This document shows positions 8,375 through 14,386 of a DNA stretch of 42,133 nucleotides, one piece after another. The stretch is taken from NCBI GenBank assembly GCA_003056205.1, contig LSNS01000003.1, positions 1-42,133 of the forward strand, read 5' to 3'. Numbering within the stretch: position 1 is the first letter of the stretch; each line of letters opens with the position of its first letter. Source of the DNA: Parcubacteria group bacterium M6-OD1-4 (GTDB lineage Bacteria > Patescibacteriota > Patescibacteriia > Patescibacteriales > UBA12465). The notes beneath the pieces are model-generated. The model made no database searches and was not told where the DNA came from. It saw nothing but the letters and a program-made list of their open reading frames with translations. A program made the translations under genes and the position numbers.

Positions 8375-8556
8375 ATTATTAGTATAGCACTTCTAAATAT
8401 AAGGGTCAAGTACCCTAGACTTAAGTCTGATAATAATGATTATTTACTTAATATTAAATGAATTATTAACACCACTATCAATATTAATGTATTTAAGTCC
8501 ACAGTAGCCTAGACTTAAATATAATATTTATACACAAAAAACACAAGTTATCCACA
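8348..8556. other. AT-rich noncoding region with DnaA-box-like sites (possible origin or DnaA-regulated region)
   Basis: Two 9-mers match TTATNCACA exactly and in the same orientation: TTATACACA at 8528-8536 and TTATCCACA at 8548-8556. Two weaker ones share the TCCACA core (AAGTCCACA ending at 8503; TATTCCACA at 8348-8356). Between them lie AT-rich sequence, a 10-bp inverted repeat TATTTAAGTC/GACTTAAATA (8490-8521) and a direct repeat CCTAGACTTAA (8414, 8508). No dnaA, dnaN or other origin neighbour is in the window, so the origin role is only a possibility. Confidence 0.3.
8381..8409 (-). promoter_or_regulatory. Sigma-70 promoter driving the candidate RNA
   Basis: On the minus strand there is TTGACC, 17 bp, then TATACT, one mismatch from consensus in each hexamer. 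The predicted start is near 8374. The -35 lies inside the hairpin AGGGT-CAAGT-ACCCT, next to a 12-bp palindrome AGACTTAAGTCT (8417-8428). That palindrome could be an operator. Confidence 0.65.
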
Positions 8557-8564
8557 GTTTTTAT

Positions 8565-8589
8565 ATAAAAATACCCATTTAGGGTATTT
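8565..8589 (-). terminator. Terminator downstream of tRNA-Cys
   Basis: On the minus strand the 8-bp stem AAATACCC/GGGTATTT with a 5-nt loop is followed by TTATATAAAA. It sits about 50 bp after the tRNA-Cys 3' end. Confidence 0.6.
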
Positions 8590-8636
8590 ATAGTAAATAA
8601 CAGCTTTTGTTCAATAAATTTAATTATTTGATTTTG

Positions 8637-8710
8637 AGGCTCGAGCGGGATTCGAACCCGCGAATGACAGTTTTGCAAACTGCAGCGTTAAACCACTTCG
8701 CCATCGAGCC
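8637..8710 (-). tRNA. tRNA-Cys (GCA)
   Basis: The minus strand folds as a full cloverleaf: acceptor GGCTCGA/TCGAGCC, T-arm GCGGG-TTCGAAT-CCCGC, and anticodon arm GCAGT-TTGCAAA-ACTGT with anticodon GCA. The discriminator is U73, as expected for tRNA-Cys. CCA is not encoded (CAA follows). The gene lies 25 bp upstream of the tsaD 3' end on the same strand, so it may be read from the tsaD transcript. tsaD itself makes t6A on ANN-decoding tRNAs and so is not specific to this one. Confidence 0.95.
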
Positions 8711-8735
8711 TTACAATATTGGATATTAGCTTATT

Positions 8736-9815
8736 CTACTTAAGTTGTAAACTAGCATCAACCTGAAGATGCTTAAAATCTGTAAATTTACCCTGTTTGA
8801 CCTTGTAAGCAGCGGCAGTGGCAATCATCACGGCATTGTCAGTAGTATATTTTTTATCAGGAATCAAAAAATTTGCTTGCGGAATTTCTTTTTTAATTGC
8901 TTGGGCCATCTGAGTTCGTAATTCTGTATTGGCGCTTACCCCTCCAGAAAGCATAATTGTTTTACTTTTGAATTTTCGTGCTGCTTTAATAGTTTTAGTA
9001 ATTAGAATTTCAATAATTGCTTGTTGATATTCAAAACAATATTCCGGGATTCGTTTTCGCCAATTATGGTCTTTTTGTAGTTGATATAATAAAGCAGTTT
9101 TTAATCCTGAAAAAGAGAAGTCAAAATCTTTAGAATTAATCATCGGGCGGGGAAGAATGATTCGATTTTTTGGAGATGTTTTGGAAGAATTCGATTTATT
9201 ATTTTTTTTCTGATCCAAATTTTTTTGATATTGTTCAGCATACTTGGAAATAATTGGTCCGCCTGGATATTCAAGTCCTAACATCTTAGCTGCTTTATCA
9301 TAGGCTTCACCAGCGGCATCATCACGAGTTTCTCCAATAATTCTAATATTTCTTTTTTTGGTCATTCGTAAGAGAATGGTGTGTCCACCGGAAACAGTTA
9401 AAATTAGTGCCGGAAAAGTGATTGGAGACTGCGGGGCAATAAAATTAGAATAAATATGGCCATCAATATGATTAACCTCAACGATTGACTTGTGCCAAGC
9501 ATAAGCTAGCGTTCGGGCAGTTTCTACTCCAGTTATTAAAGAAGTAATTAAACCTGGGCCTTTAGTTACCCCGATACAATTCAATTGCTTTACTTTAAGA
9601 TGAGCAGCACTTAAAGCCTCATTAATCACTGGTAAAATATTAAGAACATGTTCTCGAGCGGCGACCTCTGGAACGACTCCACCATATTTCTTATGAATTT
9701 CAATTTGCGAAGAAACAATATTAGACAAGACCTGGATCTTTTCGGTCCGTGGATTAAAATTAATGACAGAAGCGGCAGTTTCGTCGCAACTAGTTTCTAT
9801 TCCTAAAATATACAT
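8736..9815 (-). CDS. tsaD: tRNA N6-threonylcarbamoyladenosine transferase TsaD
   Basis: At 359 aa this is a full-length TsaD/Kae1/YgjD. It transfers the threonylcarbamoyl group from TC-AMP to A37 of tRNAs decoding ANN codons, acting with TsaB and TsaE. The N-terminal signature is GIETSCDETAASV. The metal-binding 'HIDGH' motif (HxEGH in most relatives), the 'GETRDDAAGEAYDKAAKMLG' segment and the ATP-binding 'LSGGVSANTELR' are all present. A short lysine/serine-rich insert ('KKNNKSNSSKTSPKN') sits between the substrate lobe and the 'ILPRPMINSKDFDFSFSGLKT' segment. The start ATG lies 8 nt after a TACAAT -10 box, which implies a leaderless mRNA. tsaB and tsaE are not in the window. Confidence 0.97.
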   Translation of the reverse strand: MYILGIETSCDETAASVINFNPRTEKIQVLSNIVSSQIEIHKKYGGVVPEVAAREHVLNILPVINEALSAAHLKVKQLNCIGVTKGPGLITSLITGVETARTLAYAWHKSIVEVNHIDGHIYSNFIAPQSPITFPALILTVSGGHTILLRMTKKRNIRIIGETRDDAAGEAYDKAAKMLGLEYPGGPIISKYAEQYQKNLDQKKNNKSNSSKTSPKNRIILPRPMINSKDFDFSFSGLKTALLYQLQKDHNWRKRIPEYCFEYQQAIIEILITKTIKAARKFKSKTIMLSGGVSANTELRTQMAQAIKKEIPQANFLIPDKKYTTDNAVMIATAAAYKVKQGKFTDFKHLQVDASLQLK

Positions 9816-9823
9816 CTATCTGT

Positions 9824-9851
9824 ATTGTAGAGTATTTTTAAAAAAAAACAA
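9824..9851 (-). promoter_or_regulatory. Promoter of tsaD
   Basis: On the minus strand there is TTGTTT, 16 bp, then TACAAT. Exactly 8 nt separate the -10 element from the ATG. Confidence 0.5.
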
Positions 9852-9888
9852 ATTTTTTTTAATATTAATTAAATAACTAGTTGGTTGT

Positions 9889-9917
9889 TTGACAGAAAGA
9901 GACTTTATATATAGAAT
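9889..9917 (+). promoter_or_regulatory. Promoter of tRNA-Glu
   Basis: A perfect TTGACA is followed by a 17-bp spacer and TAGAAT. The tRNA begins 53 bp after the -10. Confidence 0.65.
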
Positions 9918-9969
9918 AAGTTTGAATCTAGTTTTTAGGTTTTTTATTTTTAAAAGTAAGATGATTAAT

Positions 9970-10041
9970 GGTCCCTTCGTCTAGTGGTTAGGACACCAGG
10001 TTTTCATCCTGGCAACAGGGGTTCGATTCCCCTAGGGACTA
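9970..10041 (+). tRNA. tRNA-Glu (TTC)
   Basis: The acceptor is GGTCCCT/AGGGACT (first pair G-U). The D-arm is GTC...GAC-like, the anticodon stem CCAGG/CCTGG has loop TTTTCAT (anticodon TTC), and the T-arm is AGGGG-TTCGATT-CCCCT. The discriminator is A73 and CCA is not encoded. Position 13 is U, the residue that TruD converts to pseudouridine in E. coli tRNA-Glu. A truD-like gene lies 0.7 kb downstream. Confidence 0.95.
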
Positions 10042-10049
10042 CAAATCAT

Positions 10050-10080
10050 AAAAGACGTATTGTTCGATACGTCTTTTATT
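10050..10080 (+). terminator. Terminator of tRNA-Glu
   Basis: An 11-bp perfect stem AAAAGACGTAT/ATACGTCTTTT with loop TGTTCG lies 8 bp after the tRNA 3' end. Confidence 0.75.
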
Positions 10081-10365
10081 GTGTAACGGTCTTAATTTGG
10101 AAATCAAATAAATTAAAATAAAAAATCTACCAGTAAAAGATGGCTAATTTTTAAAAAAGTATTTGATGAAGGAATTAAGAAAGTTATAAGATATCAGGGT
10201 CTGATGATACCATAAATTTGAAAAAATGACGCAATGATAATAATCTAGAACTGTGAATGTTAATGGATTAAGTTGATGAAGTTAGAAACAAATACTTTAA
10301 TTGAAAAGCACCTATAAGGTGCTTTTTAAGTAGGGCTAAGATGCCATTAGAAATAATTTCTATTT
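10081..10365 (+). other. Gene-free stretch between tRNA-Glu and the zinc-ribbon gene
   Basis: No convincing gene is seen. The longest plus-strand open stretch in the middle is about 30 codons (contains 'KRWLIFKKVFDEGIKKVIRY') with no start codon context. It could be the remnant of a decayed gene, but I cannot match it. A clear terminator at 10304-10327 closes the stretch, which implies that something here is or was transcribed. Confidence 0.35.
10304..10327 (+). terminator. Intrinsic terminator in gene-free stretch
   Basis: A 9-bp perfect stem AAAAGCACC/GGTGCTTTT with loop TATAA is followed by a short T run. There is no obvious gene directly upstream. Confidence 0.65.
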
Positions 10366-10392
10366 TTGACAGAAAATGATATTTATTATAAT
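10366..10392 (+). promoter_or_regulatory. Promoter of the zinc-ribbon gene
   Basis: A perfect TTGACA and a perfect TATAAT have a short 15-bp spacer. An alternative TATACT lies 5 bp further down with a long spacer. The gene has an exceptional ribosome binding site, AAGGAGGAGG, 6 nt before the ATG. Confidence 0.6.
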
Positions 10393-10440
10393 ATACTATT
10401 AGCAGAAAATAAGTTGTTCTTTTAAAAAGGAGGAGGCGTC

Positions 10441-10698
10441 ATGACTAAAAAAAATAAAGAATTTGTTATTAAGGTACTTTGTGCTAATTGTGGCACTATA
10501 TTGTATAAGTACAAAAAAGAAGGAGCTGGTTTTTTGGTTAAATGTTATGTTGACGGCATTTTAAAAGATTATACGCGAAAAGATCTTAAATGTCCTAAAT
10601 GTAATCAGCAATTTGCCAGATTGGCCAGATATCATAATCGTCCTGCACATAAAATTATTCATGGTAAAGTTATCGTGAAGGGGCATTGTGGTCAGTAA
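10441..10698 (+). CDS. Small zinc-ribbon protein, unknown function
   Basis: This basic protein of 85 aa has two CxxC knuckles (CANC near residue 14, CPKC near residue 51) spaced as in a zinc ribbon. A conserved-looking C-terminal segment 'RPAHKIIHGKVIVKGHC' follows. It is one of only two genes in the window with a strong Shine-Dalgarno sequence. It also has a near-perfect promoter, so it may be highly expressed. A hairpin with a U-rich tail follows its stop (10702-10742), so it may be a separate transcription unit from truD. Small zinc ribbons often bind RNA or ribosomes; for this protein that is a guess. Confidence 0.7.
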   Translation: MTKKNKEFVIKVLCANCGTILYKYKKEGAGFLVKCYVDGILKDYTRKDLKCPKCNQQFARLARYHNRPAHKIIHGKVIVKGHCGQ

Positions 10699-10701
10699 AT
10701 G

Positions 10702-10742
10702 CGAGGGGAGAGAAAAAGTTTCTTACCCTCGTATTATTTTTA
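10702..10742 (+). terminator. Terminator or attenuator between the zinc-ribbon gene and truD
   Basis: The outer stem CGAGGG/CCCTCG, inner stem AGAAA/TTTCT and following TATTATTTTT look like an intrinsic terminator. No other promoter for the truD block is obvious, so partial read-through is likely. Confidence 0.5.
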
Positions 10743-10757
10743 TTAAAACTAAAAATT

Positions 10758-11819
10758 ATGGAAATTTCTTATAAAATTAAACAAAAAAAAGAAGATTTTA
10801 TTGTTAATGAGATTTCATTGCAACCAAATTTTTACCCTCGTTGTAAGTCAAATTTTTCTTATCTTTGGATAGAAAAGAGAGGGATGACTACTTTCGATGC
10901 TTTAAATAAAATACTGGAAGCTTTTAATTTAAATATAGGTGATGCTGTGGCTCAAGGGCTAAAAGATGAAGATGGTGTTACCAGTCAATTAATATCTGTT
11001 CCAAAAATAATTTTTAAAAGAGATTTAAAGTTATTTAATAAAAACTTTACTTTAAATAATTATAAATTGCAGATAAAAAATATTGTTGGTTATGGGTTAA
11101 ATTCTTTAGTTCCTAGATCGTTGCATGGTAATAGTTTCCAATTAATTATTAGAGATTTAAATAAAAAGCACGCTGAAGCATTTTATAATTATTGTATTAA
11201 CCAGCGGTTTATTAGTTTTTTTAATTATTATGATAATCAAAGATTCGGTATTGTCGGTGGTCCATATAATACTCATTTAATCGGCAGAGCAATTATTAAT
11301 AATCAATGGGTTACCGCTTATAAAGAATTTAGTAAATCTCGGAATAGTGGACTAAGTAATATCAAAAAACCAATAAAAATGGATTATTCTCATTGTAAAA
11401 AATTTTTTACACAAATAAATTTTGCCAAGGTTCGTTTTTTTATTTCTTCTTATAATAGTTATTTATGGAATAAAGAAGCTAGCGCTTACATAAGCAAGAC
11501 AGTGAATACCTCACAATATTCATTTTCAAAGATTGGCCTCTTACCTTTAGTTAAAGGTAATATTTTTAAAGTTTATAATATTTTGTCAATTAAGGGTTAT
11601 GAAATTAATAAAAATACATACCGAATTTCCCCTAAAGAATTTATGCGTAATTTATTTATTACCACTACTATTTTCCCGACAAGCATTAAGCGAGATGACT
11701 TAAATAATAACAAATACAAAGTAGAAATTTCTTTTTTTCTTCCGACAGGATGTTACGCAACAATGTTAATAAAACAAATTTTTATAAAATTAAATAACAG
11801 TTTATGCCTGGAAAAATAA
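10758..11819 (+). CDS. truD: TruD-family tRNA pseudouridine synthase
   Basis: The ORF track begins at 10686, inside the upstream gene and a hairpin. The ATG at 10758 (MEISYKIKQKKEDFIVNEI) fits the TruD N-terminus and gives 353 aa, the family length. The catalytic motif is 'QGLKDEDGVTSQ', whose Asp matches D80 of E. coli. 'LHGNSFQLIIRDL' contains the conserved GN-x-F segment. 'NYYDNQRFG' is a diverged NYFGxQRFG. 'SSYNSYLWN' and 'LPTGCYATMLIK' mark the C-terminal part. TruD makes pseudouridine at U13 of tRNA-Glu in E. coli, and the upstream tRNA-Glu has U13. The next gene overlaps the 3' end by 16 bp. About half of its Arg codons are AGA, unlike most of the window. TruD-like enzymes also serve C-nucleoside antibiotic pathways, so a non-tRNA role is possible. 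Confidence 0.88.
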   Translation: MEISYKIKQKKEDFIVNEISLQPNFYPRCKSNFSYLWIEKRGMTTFDALNKILEAFNLNIGDAVAQGLKDEDGVTSQLISVPKIIFKRDLKLFNKNFTLNNYKLQIKNIVGYGLNSLVPRSLHGNSFQLIIRDLNKKHAEAFYNYCINQRFISFFNYYDNQRFGIVGGPYNTHLIGRAIINNQWVTAYKEFSKSRNSGLSNIKKPIKMDYSHCKKFFTQINFAKVRFFISSYNSYLWNKEASAYISKTVNTSQYSFSKIGLLPLVKGNIFKVYNILSIKGYEINKNTYRISPKEFMRNLFITTTIFPTSIKRDDLNNNKYKVEISFFLPTGCYATMLIKQIFIKLNNSLCLEK

Positions 11820-12427
11820 TCGCACTTGTTGGGCCCTCTGGAGTGGGAAAAAATTATGCTAAGCAAGCCATTAAAAAACAATTTCCTCTATTGCTCGAGT
11901 TAACAGTTTATACTACAAGACCCAAACGACCCTCAGATGGCTTAGATAGGAAAACCGATATTGCTACTGAGGATTTTTTAAAAATGAAAAAAGATAGTCA
12001 ACTCATTGCTACTCACCAGCCATTTGGAACTCAAGGTGATTGGTATGGGTTTTCTCAAAAACAAATTGATGAAATGCTGATTAATAATAAAATAATTTTA
12101 ACAGAAATTCATCCAGACAACATCCCTTTATTTAAAAAATTATATAGTGACCAAGTTTTTATTATTGCTTTAATAGCGAAAAATGAATATTTAAAATATA
12201 ATTTAAAATTAAGAAATTCTGAAAAAGAGACCGATAAGACATTAAGATTAAATAGAGCAGCCCAGGAAATAGAAAGTATTAGGAAAATGCAAAAAGAAAA
12301 ATTAATTAATAGTCTATTGGAGATTAATTGGAATAATAGAGATAAACTTTCAGAGCTAGTAGTTAATGAAGTGATGCAAGAGATTAGACCGTTGATTGAA
12401 CAAGAAAATAAATTAAAATTTAAATAG
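11804..12427 (+). CDS. Guanylate-kinase-like nucleoside monophosphate kinase with altered base site
   Basis: This 207-aa P-loop kinase has the guanylate kinase fold markers: GPSGVGKN at the N-terminus, 'YTTRPKRPSDGLD' matching the GMP-loop TTRxPRxGExxG, and 'DWYGFS' matching YYGTS. Several residues differ from true Gmk. Walker A ends in Asn instead of Ser/Thr. The Tyr after the GMP loop is lost ('RKTDIA' for 'xxYxFV'). The Glu that reads guanine (HAEVFG in E. coli) is replaced in 'THQPFG'. The enzyme may phosphorylate another NMP or be a specialised paralogue. It overlaps truD by 16 bp and is 7 bp from the next gene, so the three are translated together. Eight of nine Arg codons are AGA/AGG, the strongest codon anomaly in the window. 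Confidence 0.75.
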   Translation: MPGKIIALVGPSGVGKNYAKQAIKKQFPLLLELTVYTTRPKRPSDGLDRKTDIATEDFLKMKKDSQLIATHQPFGTQGDWYGFSQKQIDEMLINNKIILTEIHPDNIPLFKKLYSDQVFIIALIAKNEYLKYNLKLRNSEKETDKTLRLNRAAQEIESIRKMQKEKLINSLLEINWNNRDKLSELVVNEVMQEIRPLIEQENKLKFK

Positions 12428-12434
12428 ATACTTT

Positions 12435-13568
12435 ATGTCTAAATTATCGTGTAAAATATTGGGAACAACCTTTTCAAATCCTATTTGGCTAGGATCGGGA
12501 ACTATTTCAGATAATAAAGAAAGGGTTGATAAACTTTTAAAATCAAAAGCGGGAGCTATAATACCACGGACTACTAGATTTAAATATGCACCTGGCAGAA
12601 AAGCTCACCCTTCATATCATCTGGATATTAATATAGATGAAAAATGGATCAGAAATTGTGAATGGACGGGAAATTTAATAAATTATTGGCAATCATATCT
12701 AAAAGAACTCTCTAAATCAAAAAAGATTATTATGTCGGTTTCTGGTCGTGATATAAGCAATTGTTTGAAAGTTTGCAAAATAATTGATAAATATAATTTT
12801 CCATTTATAGAAATAAATATAAGTTGTGCTCACAGTAATGAAATTAATGGGTTTATCACAAGAAATTCTAAACACATTTCTACTTTAGTTAAAATTCTTA
12901 AGAAAAATATTAAAACTCCAATTGCCTTAAAGCTTGGTCATTCAGACTTTATTGTCAGTTTGGCAAAAATTGCCGAAGAATCTGGGATAGATGCAATTGT
13001 TGCTATTAATACTTATGGCCCCGTGATTGATTTTGATATAAGTACTGGTTGTCCTAAATTAACTTTAGGCATCGGCAACGGGAAAGGTGGATTATCTGGT
13101 AAAACTATTTTTCATATTGCATTAACTGATGTAGTTGATCTAAGCCAAAATTTAAATATACCGATTATTGCCTGCGGTGGCATCACAAAACCTGAAGATG
13201 CTATTAAGATGATTATGGCTGGGGCAAGCGCAGTACAAATATATTCAGCCGTTCATTTAGCTGGTCGTCAAGGAATTAAATTTCTAAATAAGTTTATTTT
13301 AGATTTTAACACCTGGTTAGATAAATACAAATATGAAGATATTAATGATTTAAAAGGTATGCTATTGCCATTATTATCCCGCCCTCATCACATGGGTCCC
13401 ATTATACCAAAATATAATCAACGTCTTTGTATTCAATGCCAAGCCTGTGTTAATATCTGTTTAGAAGGTGCTATTAGTCTTTTAGATAATAAAATAGTCA
13501 TTAACAAAAATAAATGTATTAGTTGTGGAGCTTGTGTATCGGTTTGCCCCACGAAAGCTTTAAAATAA
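12435..13568 (+). CDS. Dihydroorotate/dihydropyrimidine dehydrogenase-like flavoprotein with C-terminal 2[4Fe-4S] domain
   Basis: The 377-aa protein has an FMN TIM barrel of the class 1 DHOD/PreA type (about 1-310). The start 'NPIWLGSGTISDN', the active-site loop 'INISCAHSNEINGF' (Cys retained, usual PN replaced by AH) and the FMN-phosphate segment 'IIACGGITKPEDAIKMIMAGASAVQIYSA' are seen. The last 60 residues carry two CxxCxxCxxxC clusters ('CIQCQACVNIC', 'CISCGACVSVC'). This layout matches the PreA subunit/dihydropyrimidine dehydrogenase C-terminus rather than PyrD. It would reduce or oxidise a pyrimidine ring using ferredoxin-type electrons. No PreT partner or pyr genes are nearby. It shares the AGR-rich codon use of the two upstream genes. 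Confidence 0.8.
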   Translation: MSKLSCKILGTTFSNPIWLGSGTISDNKERVDKLLKSKAGAIIPRTTRFKYAPGRKAHPSYHLDINIDEKWIRNCEWTGNLINYWQSYLKELSKSKKIIMSVSGRDISNCLKVCKIIDKYNFPFIEINISCAHSNEINGFITRNSKHISTLVKILKKNIKTPIALKLGHSDFIVSLAKIAEESGIDAIVAINTYGPVIDFDISTGCPKLTLGIGNGKGGLSGKTIFHIALTDVVDLSQNLNIPIIACGGITKPEDAIKMIMAGASAVQIYSAVHLAGRQGIKFLNKFILDFNTWLDKYKYEDINDLKGMLLPLLSRPHHMGPIIPKYNQRLCIQCQACVNICLEGAISLLDNKIVINKNKCISCGACVSVCPTKALK

Positions 13569-13572
13569 ATAT

Positions 13573-14121
13573 ATGGAAATTGAAATTAGGGCCCAAATTA
13601 ATAATTCTCAGGATATTGAAAAAAAGATTATCGAGTTAGGTGCGAAGTTATTAGGAAAAAAGAAACAGATTGATGAATATTTTGGAGAAATTAATTTATA
13701 TAAAAAATTAGGGTATTCTTTTTTAATGCGAGTTCGGACTGAAGGAGACCAGAAATTTATAACCTATAAAGGCGCTCAATTAAAAAAAGATGGAGTTTGG
13801 GAGGAGTATGAGTTGGCGATAGATAATTCCGAAAAAGCAATTAAAATGTTTCAGGCGATGGGTCTTGAGAGAGTTATCGTCGTTCATAAATATCGGAAAG
13901 AGTATCGTTTGAATGATTTAACGATTTGTCTAGATCATTTAGAAAGTCTCGGTGAGTTTATTGAAATAGAATCTTTACAAAAGAAAGATATCAACAAGAA
14001 TGTTCTAAAAGATTTTTTGCAAAAATTAAATATCCCAGAAGACCAAATTATTCACCAAGGCTACGTGACCATGTTGTTGTCTAAGAACAAGACAGTCTTT
14101 TCAAAATATATCATTAATTAA
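13573..14121 (+). CDS. CYTH-domain protein (class IV adenylate cyclase/triphosphatase family)
   Basis: The 182-aa protein begins with 'MEIEIRAQI', an ExExR variant of the ExExK CYTH signature. It continues with 'RVRTEGDQKFITYKG', 'EYRLNDLTICLDHLESLGEFIEIES' and a C-terminal helix. CYTH enzymes bind triphosphates in a beta-barrel tunnel with divalent metals. Family members are adenylate cyclases, thiamine triphosphatases or inorganic triphosphatases, and the 'FIEIES' and 'LDHLESLG' wording is closest to the CyaB-like group. It starts 4 bp after the dehydrogenase gene and is probably co-transcribed. Its Arg codons are mostly CGN, like the rest of the window, so it may not belong to the transferred block. 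The actual reaction cannot be assigned. Confidence 0.75.
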   Translation: MEIEIRAQINNSQDIEKKIIELGAKLLGKKKQIDEYFGEINLYKKLGYSFLMRVRTEGDQKFITYKGAQLKKDGVWEEYELAIDNSEKAIKMFQAMGLERVIVVHKYRKEYRLNDLTICLDHLESLGEFIEIESLQKKDINKNVLKDFLQKLNIPEDQIIHQGYVTMLLSKNKTVFSKYIIN

Positions 14122-14213
14122 CTTTAATGGTTTAAATTATTTGAAAAATATAGTAGTTAGATTAAAGAGAGAAAATTAATTGTTGTCTTTGTTTATTTAG
14201 CTATGAATATTAG

Positions 14214-14312
14214 ATTTTTCTTGTATTAAATCGTCAACGAGTAATTTTATTTGGGCGACCAGGAAAATCAGTTGGTTCCGAAGCCTATATTTTAGGAACT
14301 TGGAAAAAATAG
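14214..14312 (+). pseudogene. Possible C-terminal remnant of a Trm11-like methyltransferase
   Basis: A 32-codon open stretch without a start encodes 'LNRQRVILFGRPGKSVGSEA' and ends in TAG. It resembles the C-terminus of the methyltransferase at 5543-6727 ('KNQRPSIIYGRPGQKVFREV'), sharing the N-(R)Q-R-x-I-x-x-GRPG-x-x-V pattern. This suggests a decayed paralogue or the tail left by a deletion. The rest of the 265-bp gap (14122-14386) shows nothing else. Confidence 0.4.
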
Positions 14313-14386
14313 ATTTCTTTATTTCTAAATATTTTGTATACTATTTAATATTAATTATCTTAAGTTTTATTTAAATTTTTAAAATT

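Noticed and set aside
8493-8678. 61-codon minus-strand ORF
   Set aside because: It overlaps tRNA-Cys and the DnaA-box region and has no family features.
9970-10041. tRNA-Glu as an integration site
   Set aside because: No direct repeat of the tRNA 3' end and no integrase gene were found downstream.
10686-10757. Upstream start of the truD ORF
   Set aside because: The extra 24 residues overlap the zinc-ribbon gene and a hairpin terminator and do not match the TruD N-terminus; the ATG at 10758 does.
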